This document shows positions 1 to 8,606 of a stretch of 34,217 nt of DNA, in pieces. Each line of letters opens with the position of its first letter. The first letter of the stretch is position 1. The stretch is taken from NCBI GenBank assembly GCA_947462535.1, contig CANHPN010000022.1, positions 1 through 34,217 on the forward strand, written 5' to 3'. The notes below the pieces were generated by a model, which was not told the DNA's origin, did not search any database, and saw only the letters and a program-made list of their open reading frames with translations. This DNA is from Akkermansiaceae bacterium. Lineage in GTDB: Bacteria; Verrucomicrobiota; Verrucomicrobiia; Verrucomicrobiales; Akkermansiaceae. The position numbers were made by a program, and so were the translations under genes.

Positions 1-331
1 CGAACTCATAGGCAGGCGCAAAATGCACCACCGCCGCCCCACTCCGAGACTCCGCACGGGAAGAGAATTCACCCCCGCGCCCCCTCGAAGAAGAACGGGA
101 AGAAGATGCAGGAAGAAGAATTTTGATAGAAGTTCTCGAAGAAGATCCAACGCAAGCGCCATCCGACGTTCACACCGCCCAAATCATCCGGCTTTCAAAT
201 CGCCGCCCGCAGCCGGGGGGGCTGGAAAAAAATCAGGCGGAATTTTTCAAGACGATGCCTTGACCCGGCGAGGGGAAGGGGAATAGGGTCCGCGCGATTC
301 TCCGTTTGAGCGCACGATTCCCGCCTCCATC
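1..331. other. Intergenic region upstream of sucC
   Basis: No gene is convincingly visible. Two GAAGAAGA-rich stretches lie near 86-107 and 135-147. One plus frame is open from about 12 to 260 and looks acidic, but it has no ATG and follows a stop at 9-11. On the minus strand a frame is open to the left edge with ATGs near 160 and at 7-9, so a divergent gene may begin here; this cannot be decided from the window. Confidence 0.4.
260..289 (+). promoter_or_regulatory. Candidate sigma-70 promoter for sucCD
   Basis: TTGACC at 260-265 and TAGGGT at 284-289 are separated by 18 bases. This would give a 5' leader of about 35 bases before the sucC ATG. The -35 is 5/6 to consensus; the -10 keeps only the T-A----T positions, so the call is tentative. 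Confidence 0.4.
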
Positions 332-1510
332 ATGAACATTCACGAATACCAAGCCAAAGAGCTTTTCGACCGTTTCCAAGTCCCGAGCCCCAAAGGCAAA
401 GTCGCCTCTACCGCCAAGGAGGCCTACGACGCCGCCAAATCGCTCGGAGTCAAGCATCTGGTGGTGAAGGCCCAGGTTCACGCCGGTGGCCGCGGGAAAG
501 GAACTTTTAAAAACGGCTTCAAAGGCGGCGTGCATCTTGTGGAATCCTCGGAATCCGCCCGCGACGTGGCCACCCAGATGCTCGGCGAGGTGCTCGTCAC
601 CAAGCAGACTGGTGACGAGGGCCGCCTAGTCCGCAAGGTAATGATCGCTGAGTCGGTGAACATTAGCCGCGAGCTCTATCTGGCCATCCTGATGGATCGC
701 GAAACTTGCCAGCCCGTCATCGTCGTCTCCACCGAGGGTGGCATGGACATCGAGGAGGTCGCCGCCAACTCGCCTGAGAAAATCCTTCGCGAATACATCC
801 ACCCGCTGGCCGGCCTGCAGGCCTATCAGATCCGCAAAATCTGCCACAACCTTGGGATGGGAACCAACGCCCGCCAGTTCGGACGCCTGCTCCACTCGCT
901 CTACAAGCTGTTCATCGACTGCGACTGCTCGATGGTCGAAATCAACCCGGTCGTCGTCACCACCGACGACCACGTGTATGCGCTGGATGCGAAATTCAAC
1001 TTCGACGACAACGCGCTCTACCGCCATCCCGAGATTTCCGCCATGCGCGACACCGACGAGGAGGATCCTCGCGAAGTCGCCGCTGCCGCACATGATTTGA
1101 ACTACATCGGTCTGGATGGAAACATCGCCTGCCTTGTCAACGGCGCAGGCCTGGCGATGGCCACCATGGACATCATCAAGCATTTCGGTGGCGATCCCGC
1201 GAACTTCCTCGACGTGGGCGGCGGCGCTTCCAGGGAGCAGGTGACCGCCGCGTTCAAGATCATCCTCGGTGATCCTAACGTGAAGGGTATCCTCATCAAT
1301 ATCTTCGGCGGCATCATGGACTGCAACATCATCGCCGAGGGCGTGATCGCCGCAGCCAAGGAAACCGGATTGCCGATCCCGCTCGTCGTCCGCCTGGAAG
1401 GCAACAACGTGGAGCTGGGCAAAGCTACCCTTGCCGCCTCCGGCCTCAACATCGTCTCCGCCGACGACATGTCGGACGCCGCCCGCAAGATTGTCGCCGC
1501 CGTCCAATAA
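332..1510 (+). CDS. sucC: Succinate-CoA ligase (ADP-forming) beta subunit
   Basis: This is the nucleotide- and succinate-binding subunit of succinyl-CoA synthetase, the TCA step that makes ATP or GTP from succinyl-CoA in the cytoplasm. The 392-residue product is close to the usual 385-400. It opens with the family signature [12 protein letters not shown]. An ATP-grasp region follows, with [11 protein letters not shown] at residues 46-56 and SMVEINPVV for metal and nucleotide binding. The C-terminal CoA-ligase domain carries NFLDVGGGA and [16 protein letters not shown]. No Shine-Dalgarno sequence precedes the ATG, which is chosen because the family N-terminus starts exactly there. sucD follows 33 bases downstream in the same direction, so the two subunits are probably co-transcribed. 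Confidence 0.97.
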   Translation: MNIHEYQAKELFDRFQVPSPKGKVASTAKEAYDAAKSLGVKHLVVKAQVHAGGRGKGTFKNGFKGGVHLVESSESARDVATQMLGEVLVTKQTGDEGRLVRKVMIAESVNISRELYLAILMDRETCQPVIVVSTEGGMDIEEVAANSPEKILREYIHPLAGLQAYQIRKICHNLGMGTNARQFGRLLHSLYKLFIDCDCSMVEINPVVVTTDDHVYALDAKFNFDDNALYRHPEISAMRDTDEEDPREVAAAAHDLNYIGLDGNIACLVNGAGLAMATMDIIKHFGGDPANFLDVGGGASREQVTAAFKIILGDPNVKGILINIFGGIMDCNIIAEGVIAAAKETGLPIPLVVRLEGNNVELGKATLAASGLNIVSADDMSDAARKIVAAVQ

Positions 1511-1543
1511 CCTCAGCCTCACCGGTTACCAACCACTTCTCCC

Positions 1544-2440
1544 ATGTCCATCCTCATCGACGAAAACACCAGGCTCCTGATCCAAGGAATCACCGGCAGC
1601 TTTGGCGCTCGCCACGCATCACTTTCACTCGCCTACGGCACCAAGGTCGTCGCCGGCGTCACCCCCGGCAAAGGCGGCCAGACGTTTGAAGATGTCGTCC
1701 CCATCTTCGACACTGTCAGCCACGCAGTCAGCGAGACTGGAGCCACCGCCTCGGCCATCTTCGTGCCGCCAGCCTTCGCCGCCGACGCCATCCTCGAAGC
1801 CGCAGATGCCGGGATCGAACTCATCGTCTGCATCACCGAAGGCATCCCCGTCATGGACATGATGCGCGTGAAGGAAATGCTTAAGGGCTCGAAATCCCGC
1901 CTGCTAGGACCTAACTGCCCCGGCGTGGTCACCCCCGGCCGCGGCGAGAAAAGCCACGGCGGCTGCCGCATCGGCATCGCTCCCGGCTACATTCACAAGC
2001 GCGGCAATGTCGGCGTGGTTTCCCGCTCGGGCACGCTCACCTACGAAGCCGTCTGGCAGCTCACGCAACTCGGTTACGGCCAGAGCACCTGTGTCGGCAT
2101 CGGCGGCGATCCCATCAACGGCACCAACCACCGCGAGGTGTTGGAAATGTTCAACAACGACCCGGAAACCGAAGCCATCATCATGATCGGCGAGATCGGC
2201 GGCAACGCCGAGGTGGACGCCGCGCGCTGGGCCAAGGAGCATTGCAAGAAGCCGATCGCCGGATTCATCGCCGGTGCGACCGCGCCTCCGGGCCGCCGCA
2301 TGGGACACGCCGGCGCCATCGTCGGCGGGGAGGACGACACCGCCCAAGCCAAAAAGCGCATCCTTGCCGAGTGCGGCATCGCCGTCTCCGAGACTCCGAG
2401 CGACATGGCCAAGACCCTGCTTGAGCGCTGGGGCAAGTAA
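1544..2440 (+). CDS. sucD: Succinate-CoA ligase (ADP-forming) alpha subunit
   Basis: This CoA-binding, phosphohistidine-carrying subunit pairs with SucC. Visible motifs are the Rossmann-type [12 protein letters not shown] near residues 14-25, GVTPGKGGQ at 38-46, [11 protein letters not shown] at 122-132, and [11 protein letters not shown] with the predicted phosphorylated histidine at 255. The product is 298 residues against about 289 in E. coli. The difference is mostly a charged insert, RGEKSHGG, after residue 132 where E. coli has one residue. The insert sits directly before the conserved CRIGIAPG strand. No Shine-Dalgarno sequence is seen. The gene converges on the PDZ-protein gene 125 bases away, and no clear terminator was found between them. 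Confidence 0.97.
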   Translation: MSILIDENTRLLIQGITGSFGARHASLSLAYGTKVVAGVTPGKGGQTFEDVVPIFDTVSHAVSETGATASAIFVPPAFAADAILEAADAGIELIVCITEGIPVMDMMRVKEMLKGSKSRLLGPNCPGVVTPGRGEKSHGGCRIGIAPGYIHKRGNVGVVSRSGTLTYEAVWQLTQLGYGQSTCVGIGGDPINGTNHREVLEMFNNDPETEAIIMIGEIGGNAEVDAARWAKEHCKKPIAGFIAGATAPPGRRMGHAGAIVGGEDDTAQAKKRILAECGIAVSETPSDMAKTLLERWGK

Positions 2441-2565
2441 CAACCAGGAGCGCGGAATTCAGAGTCCGCTAGCCTGGCAATGTATTCCGCCGAGCCTTAG
2501 GAGGTAAAGGGAGGATTTTGCCGAGCTCGGGTGTGAACCCATCTCCATGAAAAAATGTGGTGTGG

Positions 2566-3537
2566 TCAGTTGTCGGGGAAGCCCGGCTGGGCACCTGGCA
2601 ATATTTGCAACCTCAGACCGCCACCATTGAAGTTGGTGTCGAGATTGAGGCTTTGCACCCGCTGGCGCACGTCCTCAGGAGCTGCGGCCCGGTCCTGGGC
2701 GGTGTCCCATGGGCCGCTCCAGGTGATGTTTTCCTGATGGTCGCGGATCGTCACCTCCTTGCCTCCATCCTTGGATTTCACTTCCACGCTTCCCTGCTGG
2801 TCCTTTATCCTAACCGTTGCCGCGCCTTGGATTTGTGGCTGGTCGTTAGCTGCTTCCGGCGGCAGGAAATTTTTGCCCATGGCTCCCTCCATGCGCTTTT
2901 TCATGTCGCGAATGGCGTCCTCTATCTGCAGCCCCTCGTCTCCCAGTTTGAGATCCATTCCGCCGAGGTTGCCTTCGATGGCCTGGCGGATGCGGTCGGC
3001 CAGTTCCTTGGGCAGGCCGTCAAGATTGCGCGGATCGAGTTGTTGTGGTTCCAGGGCGGCGATCGCGGCTGGCTTGATGCCCAATGTGACATCGAGCTTG
3101 GCTTGCTTGCCCTTGTGGATGAGATCGATGGTAACGGTGTCGCCCGGCTGGTGGTTCGTGATTTCCTCCGAAATCGCCTTCGCCGATCCGATTTCACGGC
3201 CGGCGACCCGGAGGATGACGTCGTTGGTGCTGATTCCGGATTGGGCGGCCGGGCCGTCGGGGACCAATGATCTAACCAATACTCCCTCGCCGGGTTTCAG
3301 GTCGAGATGCCCGGCGAGCATTTCCGGGACATCGCCGGAGACGACGCCGAGGAAGGCGGTTTGCGCTTTTGGCGCGGGCATGTCTTCGGCTTGAAGTTTG
3401 ATTTCGGGGGGGGTGGTGTCCTTTTGTGCCGCGACGGCTGGTGGTGGCGCGTCATCCTCGGGCGCTTCGAGAGCAAAGGCCGGTATGGCCAAAGTGGCGA
3501 ACGCGACGGTGACGAATGGCAATTTGTGAGTCTTCAT
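2566..3537 (-). CDS. Secreted PDZ-domain protein (no protease domain)
   Basis: The 323-residue product has an N-terminal signal peptide (residues 1-22, likely cut after AFA). A proline- and acid-rich linker follows, then one PDZ domain at about residues 61-153, recognisable from FLGVVSGDVPEML and DGPAAQSGISTNDVILRVAG. The remainder is predicted to be partly helical (residues 165-215), then beta-rich (about 240-275). No serine-protease or other catalytic domain is visible. It is therefore probably a periplasmic peptide-binding or scaffold protein rather than an HtrA enzyme. It is the last gene of the sigma / anti-sigma-like operon, 54 bases after the second gene. This suggests that it takes part in sensing envelope state or is a product of the same response. 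The exact function is unknown. Confidence 0.8.
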   Translation of the reverse strand: MKTHKLPFVTVAFATLAIPAFALEAPEDDAPPPAVAAQKDTTPPEIKLQAEDMPAPKAQTAFLGVVSGDVPEMLAGHLDLKPGEGVLVRSLVPDGPAAQSGISTNDVILRVAGREIGSAKAISEEITNHQPGDTVTIDLIHKGKQAKLDVTLGIKPAAIAALEPQQLDPRNLDGLPKELADRIRQAIEGNLGGMDLKLGDEGLQIEDAIRDMKKRMEGAMGKNFLPPEAANDQPQIQGAATVRIKDQQGSVEVKSKDGGKEVTIRDHQENITWSGPWDTAQDRAAAPEDVRQRVQSLNLDTNFNGGGLRLQILPGAQPGFPDN

Positions 3538-3591
3538 GGCTATTTGATTGGAATCGAGGTCACCCTGGATTTTTGTTTGAAAATTTCCGGT

Positions 3592-4215
3592 TCAATCGGT
3601 TTTAGCGGGAACCAGCATGTAATCGACGCGCGGCTGCTCGACTTGGAAGGTTCTTCCGTTAGCATCCCTGAGCGTGATCAAATCCTTGTAAACGACGCGG
3701 ACCAAGGTGTGCGGCTGGTTGTTGGATTTCCAGACGACTCCTTCATCATGGACCTCGCTCAGCCTGCGGTTGAAACTGGCGGGAGCGAAATTCGGATTGG
3801 CGGTGCTCGTGACAGGCGGCGATACCTTGGTCACCTGACGGGTGGGATTCACGGGGCCTTTAGTCGAGGGGACCATGAGCGCGGTGACGGCACCGATCAC
3901 TGCGACGGCTGCGGCCGCGCCCCAGATCGGGCGTGGTCTGCGCGCGCGGACGACGGCCTTCGGGAATAGCAGGATTTTCTGGTCCACAGGGAAGGGGACT
4001 TCGCTGACGATAGATTCCAGCCTCGCCAGGAATCGCGGTGAGGGCGCGGCCGGTGAAGATTTGCGGAGCAGCTCTTCGAAGTGGATTTCTCCGGGGCCGA
4101 GCCGCGTGAGCGTTCCGTCGGCGGCCGCTTCGAGCCGTGCCAGCAGGGCTTCGTCGAGCACGGCGGCATGAAGTTCGCGAAGGTCCGCTTCGAGGGATGG
4201 CTGGTCAGGAGTCAT
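3592..4215 (-). CDS. Putative membrane anti-sigma factor
   Basis: The 207-residue product has a cytoplasmic N-terminal part of about 95 residues rich in short helices. One transmembrane segment follows at about residues 96-114 (IWGAAAAVAVIGAVTALMV), preceded by a basic RARRPRP stretch that fits an N-in orientation. The C-terminal part of about 90 residues would be periplasmic. The zinc-binding HxxxCxxC motif of the ZAS anti-sigma family is absent, so the assignment rests on topology and position: it starts 19 bases after the ECF sigma gene on the same strand. The periplasmic end has a short beta-rich stretch (VRVVYKDLITLRDANGR). A membrane sensor of another kind is possible. Confidence 0.65.
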   Translation of the reverse strand: MTPDQPSLEADLRELHAAVLDEALLARLEAAADGTLTRLGPGEIHFEELLRKSSPAAPSPRFLARLESIVSEVPFPVDQKILLFPKAVVRARRPRPIWGAAAAVAVIGAVTALMVPSTKGPVNPTRQVTKVSPPVTSTANPNFAPASFNRRLSEVHDEGVVWKSNNQPHTLVRVVYKDLITLRDANGRTFQVEQPRVDYMLVPAKTD

Positions 4216-4234
4216 GAAGGCTTGCTAAATTAAG

Positions 4235-4831
4235 TTAGATTGAAAGGTCGCCGCGGCGGCGGGCATTGGCGAGGTTGCGCTTGAGGGCTTCAAGTCCATA
4301 GCGATACCGCGAGGCCGCCGTGTTTTGGGAAACTCCGAGAATTTCACCGATCTCGGCGAAGGTGCGCTCTCCCCAGATTTTCATGGTGATGACTTCGGCG
4401 AATTTCGGAGGCAGTTCCTTGAGGCTTTTTTCGAGCTGGTCGCGGGTTTCGTCGTCCGAGGAATCGCTTTCGAACCATGGATTGAACGCGTCGAACTGGC
4501 CAGTCTCGGCGTCGGCACCGACGTTGTCCTCGCGGCGTTTCCGGCGGTCGTCGCGGCGGCTCAGGTCGATGGCGAGGCGGCGGATGGTGGTGTAAAGATA
4601 CGACTGCCAAGCTTCCTGTCCGCCGACGAATTCGCCCGAGCGGACTTTTTCCACCAGCTTGACGAGCGCGTCCTGGAAGACGTCTTCCGCATCTCCATGG
4701 GAGCGGGTTTGCTGGCGGGCGAAGAGCAACAGCTTAGGGCTGTGTTGTTCCAGCCACTCACGCCAGGCGGAAGCGGCTGGCGATGCTTCGGAGACTTCTG
4801 TTAGAGATGCCATGGGGGTGTCTTCGTCCAT
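4235..4831 (-). CDS. ECF-type RNA polymerase sigma factor
   Basis: This 198-residue protein has only sigma regions 2 and 4, as in ECF (group 4) sigma factors. Region 2 spans about residues 30-98 with the core-binding GDAEDVFQDALVKLVEK and the -10-recognising helix QSYLYTTIRRLAIDLSRR. Region 4 spans about residues 133-188 with LPPKFAEVITMKIWGERT and the helix-turn-helix FAEIGEILGVSQNTAASR. An acidic linker of about 35 residues joins them. It is the first gene of a three-gene minus-strand operon with a membrane anti-sigma-like protein and a secreted PDZ protein. That order is typical of a cell-surface signalling or envelope-stress switch. The start could also be the ATG six codons downstream. 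Confidence 0.9.
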   Translation of the reverse strand: MDEDTPMASLTEVSEASPAASAWREWLEQHSPKLLLFARQQTRSHGDAEDVFQDALVKLVEKVRSGEFVGGQEAWQSYLYTTIRRLAIDLSRRDDRRKRREDNVGADAETGQFDAFNPWFESDSSDDETRDQLEKSLKELPPKFAEVITMKIWGERTFAEIGEILGVSQNTAASRYRYGLEALKRNLANARRRGDLSI

Positions 4832-4893
4832 ACAGCGGAGCGGGTGGCGGGATTTGTCTGTGGGTTGGAAACTAAACCCCGCTCAGGGCCGGA

Positions 4894-5358
4894 TCAAGGT
4901 TTCCATCCGGCGAGCTTGCAGGCGCGCTTAAAATGCAGGGGATCGACCGGGTTGATCGAGAGCCGGGTGCCGCGCTGGCAGACCATCATTTCGGAAAGCA
5001 GCGGGTCCGCCTTGATCGCTTCGAGCGTGAGCATTCCGGGGAATTTCCCGACGAATTCGAAATCGGTAAGCCACCAACGGGGATTTTCAGGCTTGGATTT
5101 GGGATCGTGATATTCGCTTTTCGCGTCGAACTGCGTGGGGTCCGGGTAGGGGACTCCGACGACGCGGGCGATGCCGGTCACGCCGGGCGGCTTGGCGTTC
5201 GAGTGGTAGAAAAGGGCGAGGTCGCCGGGCTTCATTTCTTTCCACATGAAATTCCGTGCCTGATAGTTCCGGACGCCGCTCCACGGCTCGCGTTCGACCT
5301 TGGCGAGGTCGTCGATGCTGAAAACGTCGGGCTCGGATTTGATCAACCAGTGGCGCAT
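4894..5358 (-). CDS. EVE-domain protein
   Basis: The 154-residue single-domain protein matches the EVE (PUA-like) family, related to thymocyte nuclear protein 1 and to YTH domains. The start MRHWLIKSEPDVFSIDDL, then WSGVRNYQARNFM, GDLALFYHSNAKPPGVTGIA and FPGMLTLEAIKADP, are hallmark segments. EVE domains are thought to bind modified bases in DNA or RNA; the ligand here is unknown. The start codon lies 5 bases after the lipA stop, so it is probably translated from the lipA message. The link to lipoate synthesis has no obvious biochemical explanation and may be only transcriptional convenience. Confidence 0.9.
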   Translation of the reverse strand: MRHWLIKSEPDVFSIDDLAKVEREPWSGVRNYQARNFMWKEMKPGDLALFYHSNAKPPGVTGIARVVGVPYPDPTQFDAKSEYHDPKSKPENPRWWLTDFEFVGKFPGMLTLEAIKADPLLSEMMVCQRGTRLSINPVDPLHFKRACKLAGWKP

Positions 5359-5363
5359 GGCGG

Positions 5364-6374
5364 TCAGGCGATGGCTTTGACGAGGCCCGGATGCGGCGAG
5401 GGCAGGGCGAGGTGCTCGGGTCCGAGTTCGAGGCCGCGGGCGGCGCGGACATCGGCTTCGATCGCTTCAAGGACATCGAGCTCCGGGCGGAAATTCGCCG
5501 CATGATAGGAACTGCGGACCAGCGGGCCGCTGGCGACATGGCGGAAGCCTTTGGCGAGCGCGATGGCTTTGTATTCGTCGAAGGCGTCGGGCGTGATGTA
5601 TTCCACCACGGGAAGATGTTTCTGGGTGGGGCGCAAATACTGGCCCATGGTGAGCACCGTGACGTCGTGGGCGAGCAGGTCGTCCATGGCGCGGAGGATT
5701 TCCTCGTGGCGCTCGCCGAGTCCTAACATGATGCCGCTCTTGGTGGCAACCTTGTTGTTGACCATGGCCTTCGCCTTCTTCAAGACGGTGAGGCTGCGCT
5801 GGTATTGGGCGCGCGAACGGACGAGCGGGGTGAGGCGCTCGACGGTTTCGAGGTTGTGGTTGAAAATGTGCGGGCGGGCTTCCATCACCATGGCGAGCGC
5901 CCAGTCGCGGTCGTTGAAGTCCGGCACGAGCACCTCGATGATGATCTCCGGATTCGCCTGGCGGACGGCTTCGATGGTGAGTTTGAAATGCTCGGCTCCG
6001 CCGTCCCGCAGATCGTCGCGGGCGACGGCGGTGATGACGACGTGGCGCAGATTCATCCGGCGGGTGGCCTCGGCGACGCGGGCCGGTTCGTCGGACTCGA
6101 GCGCGTCGGGCTTGGCGGTTTTCACCGCGCAAAATCCGCAGGCGCGGGTGCACTTGTCGCCGGCGATCATGAAGGTGGCGGTGCCTTGGCCCCAGCATTC
6201 CCAGCGGTTAGGGCACTGCGCTTCCTCGCAAACGGTGACTAGTTTCAAGTCGGTGATCAGCGACTTGGTTGACCAGAACGCAGGATTGTTCGGCAATTTG
6301 ACTTTGATCCAGTCCGGCTTTTTTTCCCGGTGCAAAGTCGGATCCATCTTCATTTTCGGCCCACAGCTACTCAT
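5364..6374 (-). CDS. lipA: Lipoyl synthase
   Basis: This radical SAM enzyme inserts two sulfurs into the octanoyl group on lipoyl carrier domains, making lipoate for pyruvate and 2-oxoglutarate dehydrogenases and the glycine cleavage system. The 336-residue product has both iron-sulfur signatures: the auxiliary cluster motif CEEAQCPNRWEC near residues 50-61 and the SAM-cluster motif CTRACGFC near 76-83. The C-terminal RSSYHA provides the serine ligand of the auxiliary cluster. The N-terminal segment (KPDWIKVKLP) is typical. The ATG at 6372-6374 gives about 20 residues before the conserved region; an ATG five codons further in is also possible. It is divergent from murI, with a tandem repeat between them. 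Confidence 0.97.
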   Translation of the reverse strand: MSSCGPKMKMDPTLHREKKPDWIKVKLPNNPAFWSTKSLITDLKLVTVCEEAQCPNRWECWGQGTATFMIAGDKCTRACGFCAVKTAKPDALESDEPARVAEATRRMNLRHVVITAVARDDLRDGGAEHFKLTIEAVRQANPEIIIEVLVPDFNDRDWALAMVMEARPHIFNHNLETVERLTPLVRSRAQYQRSLTVLKKAKAMVNNKVATKSGIMLGLGERHEEILRAMDDLLAHDVTVLTMGQYLRPTQKHLPVVEYITPDAFDEYKAIALAKGFRHVASGPLVRSSYHAANFRPELDVLEAIEADVRAARGLELGPEHLALPSPHPGLVKAIA

Positions 6375-6432
6375 TTCGGCGGGAGGCTAGACCTGCGGAT
6401 GGCATCGGGGAAGCGGAAAGTGGCGTCAGCAA

Positions 6433-6470
6433 TTTCAGCCTTTCAGCCTTTCAGCCTTTCAGCTTTTCAG
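6433..6470. repeat. 8-bp tandem repeat, nearly five copies
   Basis: The unit TTTCAGCC is repeated head to tail from 6433. Copies one to three are exact, the fourth is TTTCAGCT, and a partial TTTCAG closes the array. It lies in the 125-base gap between the divergent lipA and murI starts, ending 29 bases before the murI GTG, so copy-number change could alter promoter spacing. Confidence 0.9.
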
Positions 6471-6499
6471 GATGCGGGCGGGCGTTCACAATCGCGCCA

Positions 6500-7303
6500 G
6501 TGAATTCAGCGCCTCTTGGATTTTTCGACTCGGGTGTCGGCGGTTTGACCGTCGTCCGTGCCGTGCAGGAACTTTTGCCTGCGGAAAATATTTTGTATCT
6601 CGGCGACACCGCCCGGCTGCCTTATGGCTCGAAAAGTCCGGAAACCATCCGCCAGTTCGCGGACGAGGACGTGCGGTTTCTCATCGCCCGCGGCGTGAAA
6701 GCGATCGTCGTCGCCTGCAACACCGCGACCGCGCACGCCTTGCCGAGCCTGCATGAGAAATACCGGATTCCCATTCTCGGGGTGATCGAGCCCGGCGTGG
6801 AAGCGGCGCTCGCCTGCCCGAATGCCGAGCGCATCGGCATCATCGCGACCCACGGCACGATCCGTTCCCACGCCTATCAGCACGCGCTCGCGCTGCGAAA
6901 AACCGGGCTGATGATCCACGGCCAGGCGACTCCGCTGCTGGTCCCGTTGATCGAGGAAAACTGGATCGACCACCCGGCGACTCGGCAGGTTTTGAAGACA
7001 TATTTGGACCCGCTGGTGGAGAAGGGGATTGATACGCTGATGCTCGCCTGCACCCATTATCCGCTGCTGATTCCTGTTTTGCAGCAGCTCCTGCCGGCGG
7101 ACGTCCGCCTGGTGGATTCGGCGACGACTTGTGCCGAACATCTGAAAAAGGAGCTCACGCGGCTGGATTTGCTAGAACCGACAGACCGCGAAGGAACGCT
7201 GGAGCTTCACCTGACCGACCTCTCGGAGGAGTTCGAGTCGCTGGCCCGCCAGTTCCTAAAGAAATCCCCCGGCCGCATTCACCGCGCGGTGCTCGGGGCT
7301 TAG
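6500..7303 (+). CDS. murI: Glutamate racemase
   Basis: It converts L-glutamate to D-glutamate for peptidoglycan precursor synthesis, in the cytoplasm. The 267-residue product shows FFDSGVGGLTV with Asp10 and Ser11, the first catalytic cysteine in VACNTATA (Cys73), and the second in MLACTHYPLL (Cys184). PYGSK at residues 41-45 is also conserved. The start is GTG at 6500, chosen because the conserved FFDSGVGG begins at residue 8 and no in-frame ATG lies upstream; no clear Shine-Dalgarno sequence is present. It stands alone on the plus strand between the divergent lipA and the convergent fabV, whose stop codons are about 22 bases apart. Confidence 0.96.
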   Translation: MNSAPLGFFDSGVGGLTVVRAVQELLPAENILYLGDTARLPYGSKSPETIRQFADEDVRFLIARGVKAIVVACNTATAHALPSLHEKYRIPILGVIEPGVEAALACPNAERIGIIATHGTIRSHAYQHALALRKTGLMIHGQATPLLVPLIEENWIDHPATRQVLKTYLDPLVEKGIDTLMLACTHYPLLIPVLQQLLPADVRLVDSATTCAEHLKKELTRLDLLEPTDREGTLELHLTDLSEEFESLARQFLKKSPGRIHRAVLGA

Positions 7304-7325
7304 GACTCGTCCGGATAGAGGGCGC

Positions 7326-8519
7326 TTATTTCTCCAGCGACGGGATGCCGACGGCGGGGTCGGTGTCCGCATCGTAATCGACACCTTTTAGGCCGAAGCC
7401 GAAGAGGCGGAGGAAGCTGGATTGGTAGCCTTCGAAATCGCCGAGCTGTTGGAAGTTCTCGGTGTTCACTTGGGCCCAGCGCTCGGCGACGATGTCCTGG
7501 ACCTGGGGTTTCATTTCCCAGTCATCGACGCGGATGCGGCCGGCTTCGTCGGGCTGCGGTTTTCCGTTATAAAGCCGCTCGCGGAGCAGGCGGTCCATTT
7601 GCTCGATGCAGTCCTCGTGACTGCCCTCGTCTTTCATCACTCGATAGAGCAGCGAGATGTAAAGCGGCACGACTGGAATGGCGGAGCTGGCTTGAGTGAC
7701 GAGCGCCTTGTTGACGGAAACCCAGGCCTTGCCGTGGAGCGGGGCGAGCTTGCAGTCAAGCAGGCGTTGGACGCGTTCGAGGTCTTCCTTGGCCTTGCCG
7801 ATAGTGCCGTTTTTGTAAATGGGCCAAGTCATGGAGGGCCCGATGTAGGAGTAGGCGACGGTCTGGACGCCTTGGGCAAGAACTCCGGCTTCGAGCAGGG
7901 CGTCGGCCCAGAGTGCCCAGTCCTCGCCGCCCATGACGGCGATGGTCTGGCGGATGTCGTCGCCCTCGGCGGGCTCGATGGAGATCTCGTTGACGACGCC
8001 GGTGGTGGTGTTGAGGTTTTTGTTAGTGTAGCTCTCGCCGACGGGCTTGAGCACCGATTTGTAAACCTCGCCGGTTTTCGGGTCGGTGCGGCGCGGGGAG
8101 GCGAGGCTGTAGATGACCAGATCGACCTGGCCGAGATCGGCTTTGACGGCGTCGATGACTTCCTTTTTGACCTCGTCGGAAAAGGCGTCGCCGTTGAAGG
8201 AGCGGGCGTAGAGACCGGCGGCGGCGGCTTCCTGCTCGAAGGCGCGGGTATTATACCAACCGGCGGTTGCCGGGCGGTCGGCCTCGCCGGGACGCTCGAA
8301 GGCGACACCGATGGTGGCTGCATTCGCGCCGAAGGCGGCGGCGATCCGCGAGGAGAGGCCGTAGCCGGTGGAGGATCCGATCACGAGCACGCGCTTCGGG
8401 CCGTTCTCGATGAGGCCGCGGCTTTTGACGACGGCGATCTGTTCGGCGACATGCTGGGCGCAGCCTTCCGGGTGGGCGGTGGTGCAAATGAATCCACGGA
8501 TTTTCGGTGCAATGATCAT
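7326..8519 (-). CDS. fabV: Enoyl-ACP/trans-2-enoyl-CoA reductase FabV
   Basis: This NADH-dependent reductase performs the last step of fatty-acid elongation. It replaces FabI in some bacteria and is typically insensitive to triclosan. I chose the ATG at 8517-8519, giving 397 residues and the family N-terminus MIIAPKIRGFICTTAHP; a longer open frame reaches 8612 but the extra 31 residues are unlike the family. The glycine-rich nucleotide motif GSSTGYG is at residues 48-54 with Tyr53. Asp111, Tyr225, Tyr235 and Lys244 fall at the same numbers as the known active-site Tyr-x8-Lys of FabV. No other fatty-acid gene is adjacent except acpS about 1.8 kb away. Confidence 0.96.
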   Translation of the reverse strand: MIIAPKIRGFICTTAHPEGCAQHVAEQIAVVKSRGLIENGPKRVLVIGSSTGYGLSSRIAAAFGANAATIGVAFERPGEADRPATAGWYNTRAFEQEAAAAGLYARSFNGDAFSDEVKKEVIDAVKADLGQVDLVIYSLASPRRTDPKTGEVYKSVLKPVGESYTNKNLNTTTGVVNEISIEPAEGDDIRQTIAVMGGEDWALWADALLEAGVLAQGVQTVAYSYIGPSMTWPIYKNGTIGKAKEDLERVQRLLDCKLAPLHGKAWVSVNKALVTQASSAIPVVPLYISLLYRVMKDEGSHEDCIEQMDRLLRERLYNGKPQPDEAGRIRVDDWEMKPQVQDIVAERWAQVNTENFQQLGDFEGYQSSFLRLFGFGLKGVDYDADTDPAVGIPSLEK

Positions 8520-8606
8520 ATGGGGGCGGAGGGTATCGGCGCGGGGCGGGGTGGCAACTGTTTTTGCGATGGTCAGCGAGCCACAAGCTGTTACGAATCT
8601 CCGCGC

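Noticed and set aside
12-262. Acidic plus frame at the left edge
   Set aside because: Follows a stop at 9-11, lacks a plausible start and has no recognised family; low-complexity GAAGAA repeats explain the acidic look.
626-1522. 298-codon minus frame antisense to sucC
   Set aside because: SucC is certain on the opposite strand; no family match in the shadow.
2441-2565. Terminator between the convergent sucD and PDZ genes
   Set aside because: Only a 10-base palindrome (2521-2530) without a T-tract was found.
7422-8606. Long plus-strand open frame antisense to fabV
   Set aside because: It only joins in frame to the GYF_2/CD225 gene; its residues mirror fabV and match no family, so the gene starts at 8607.
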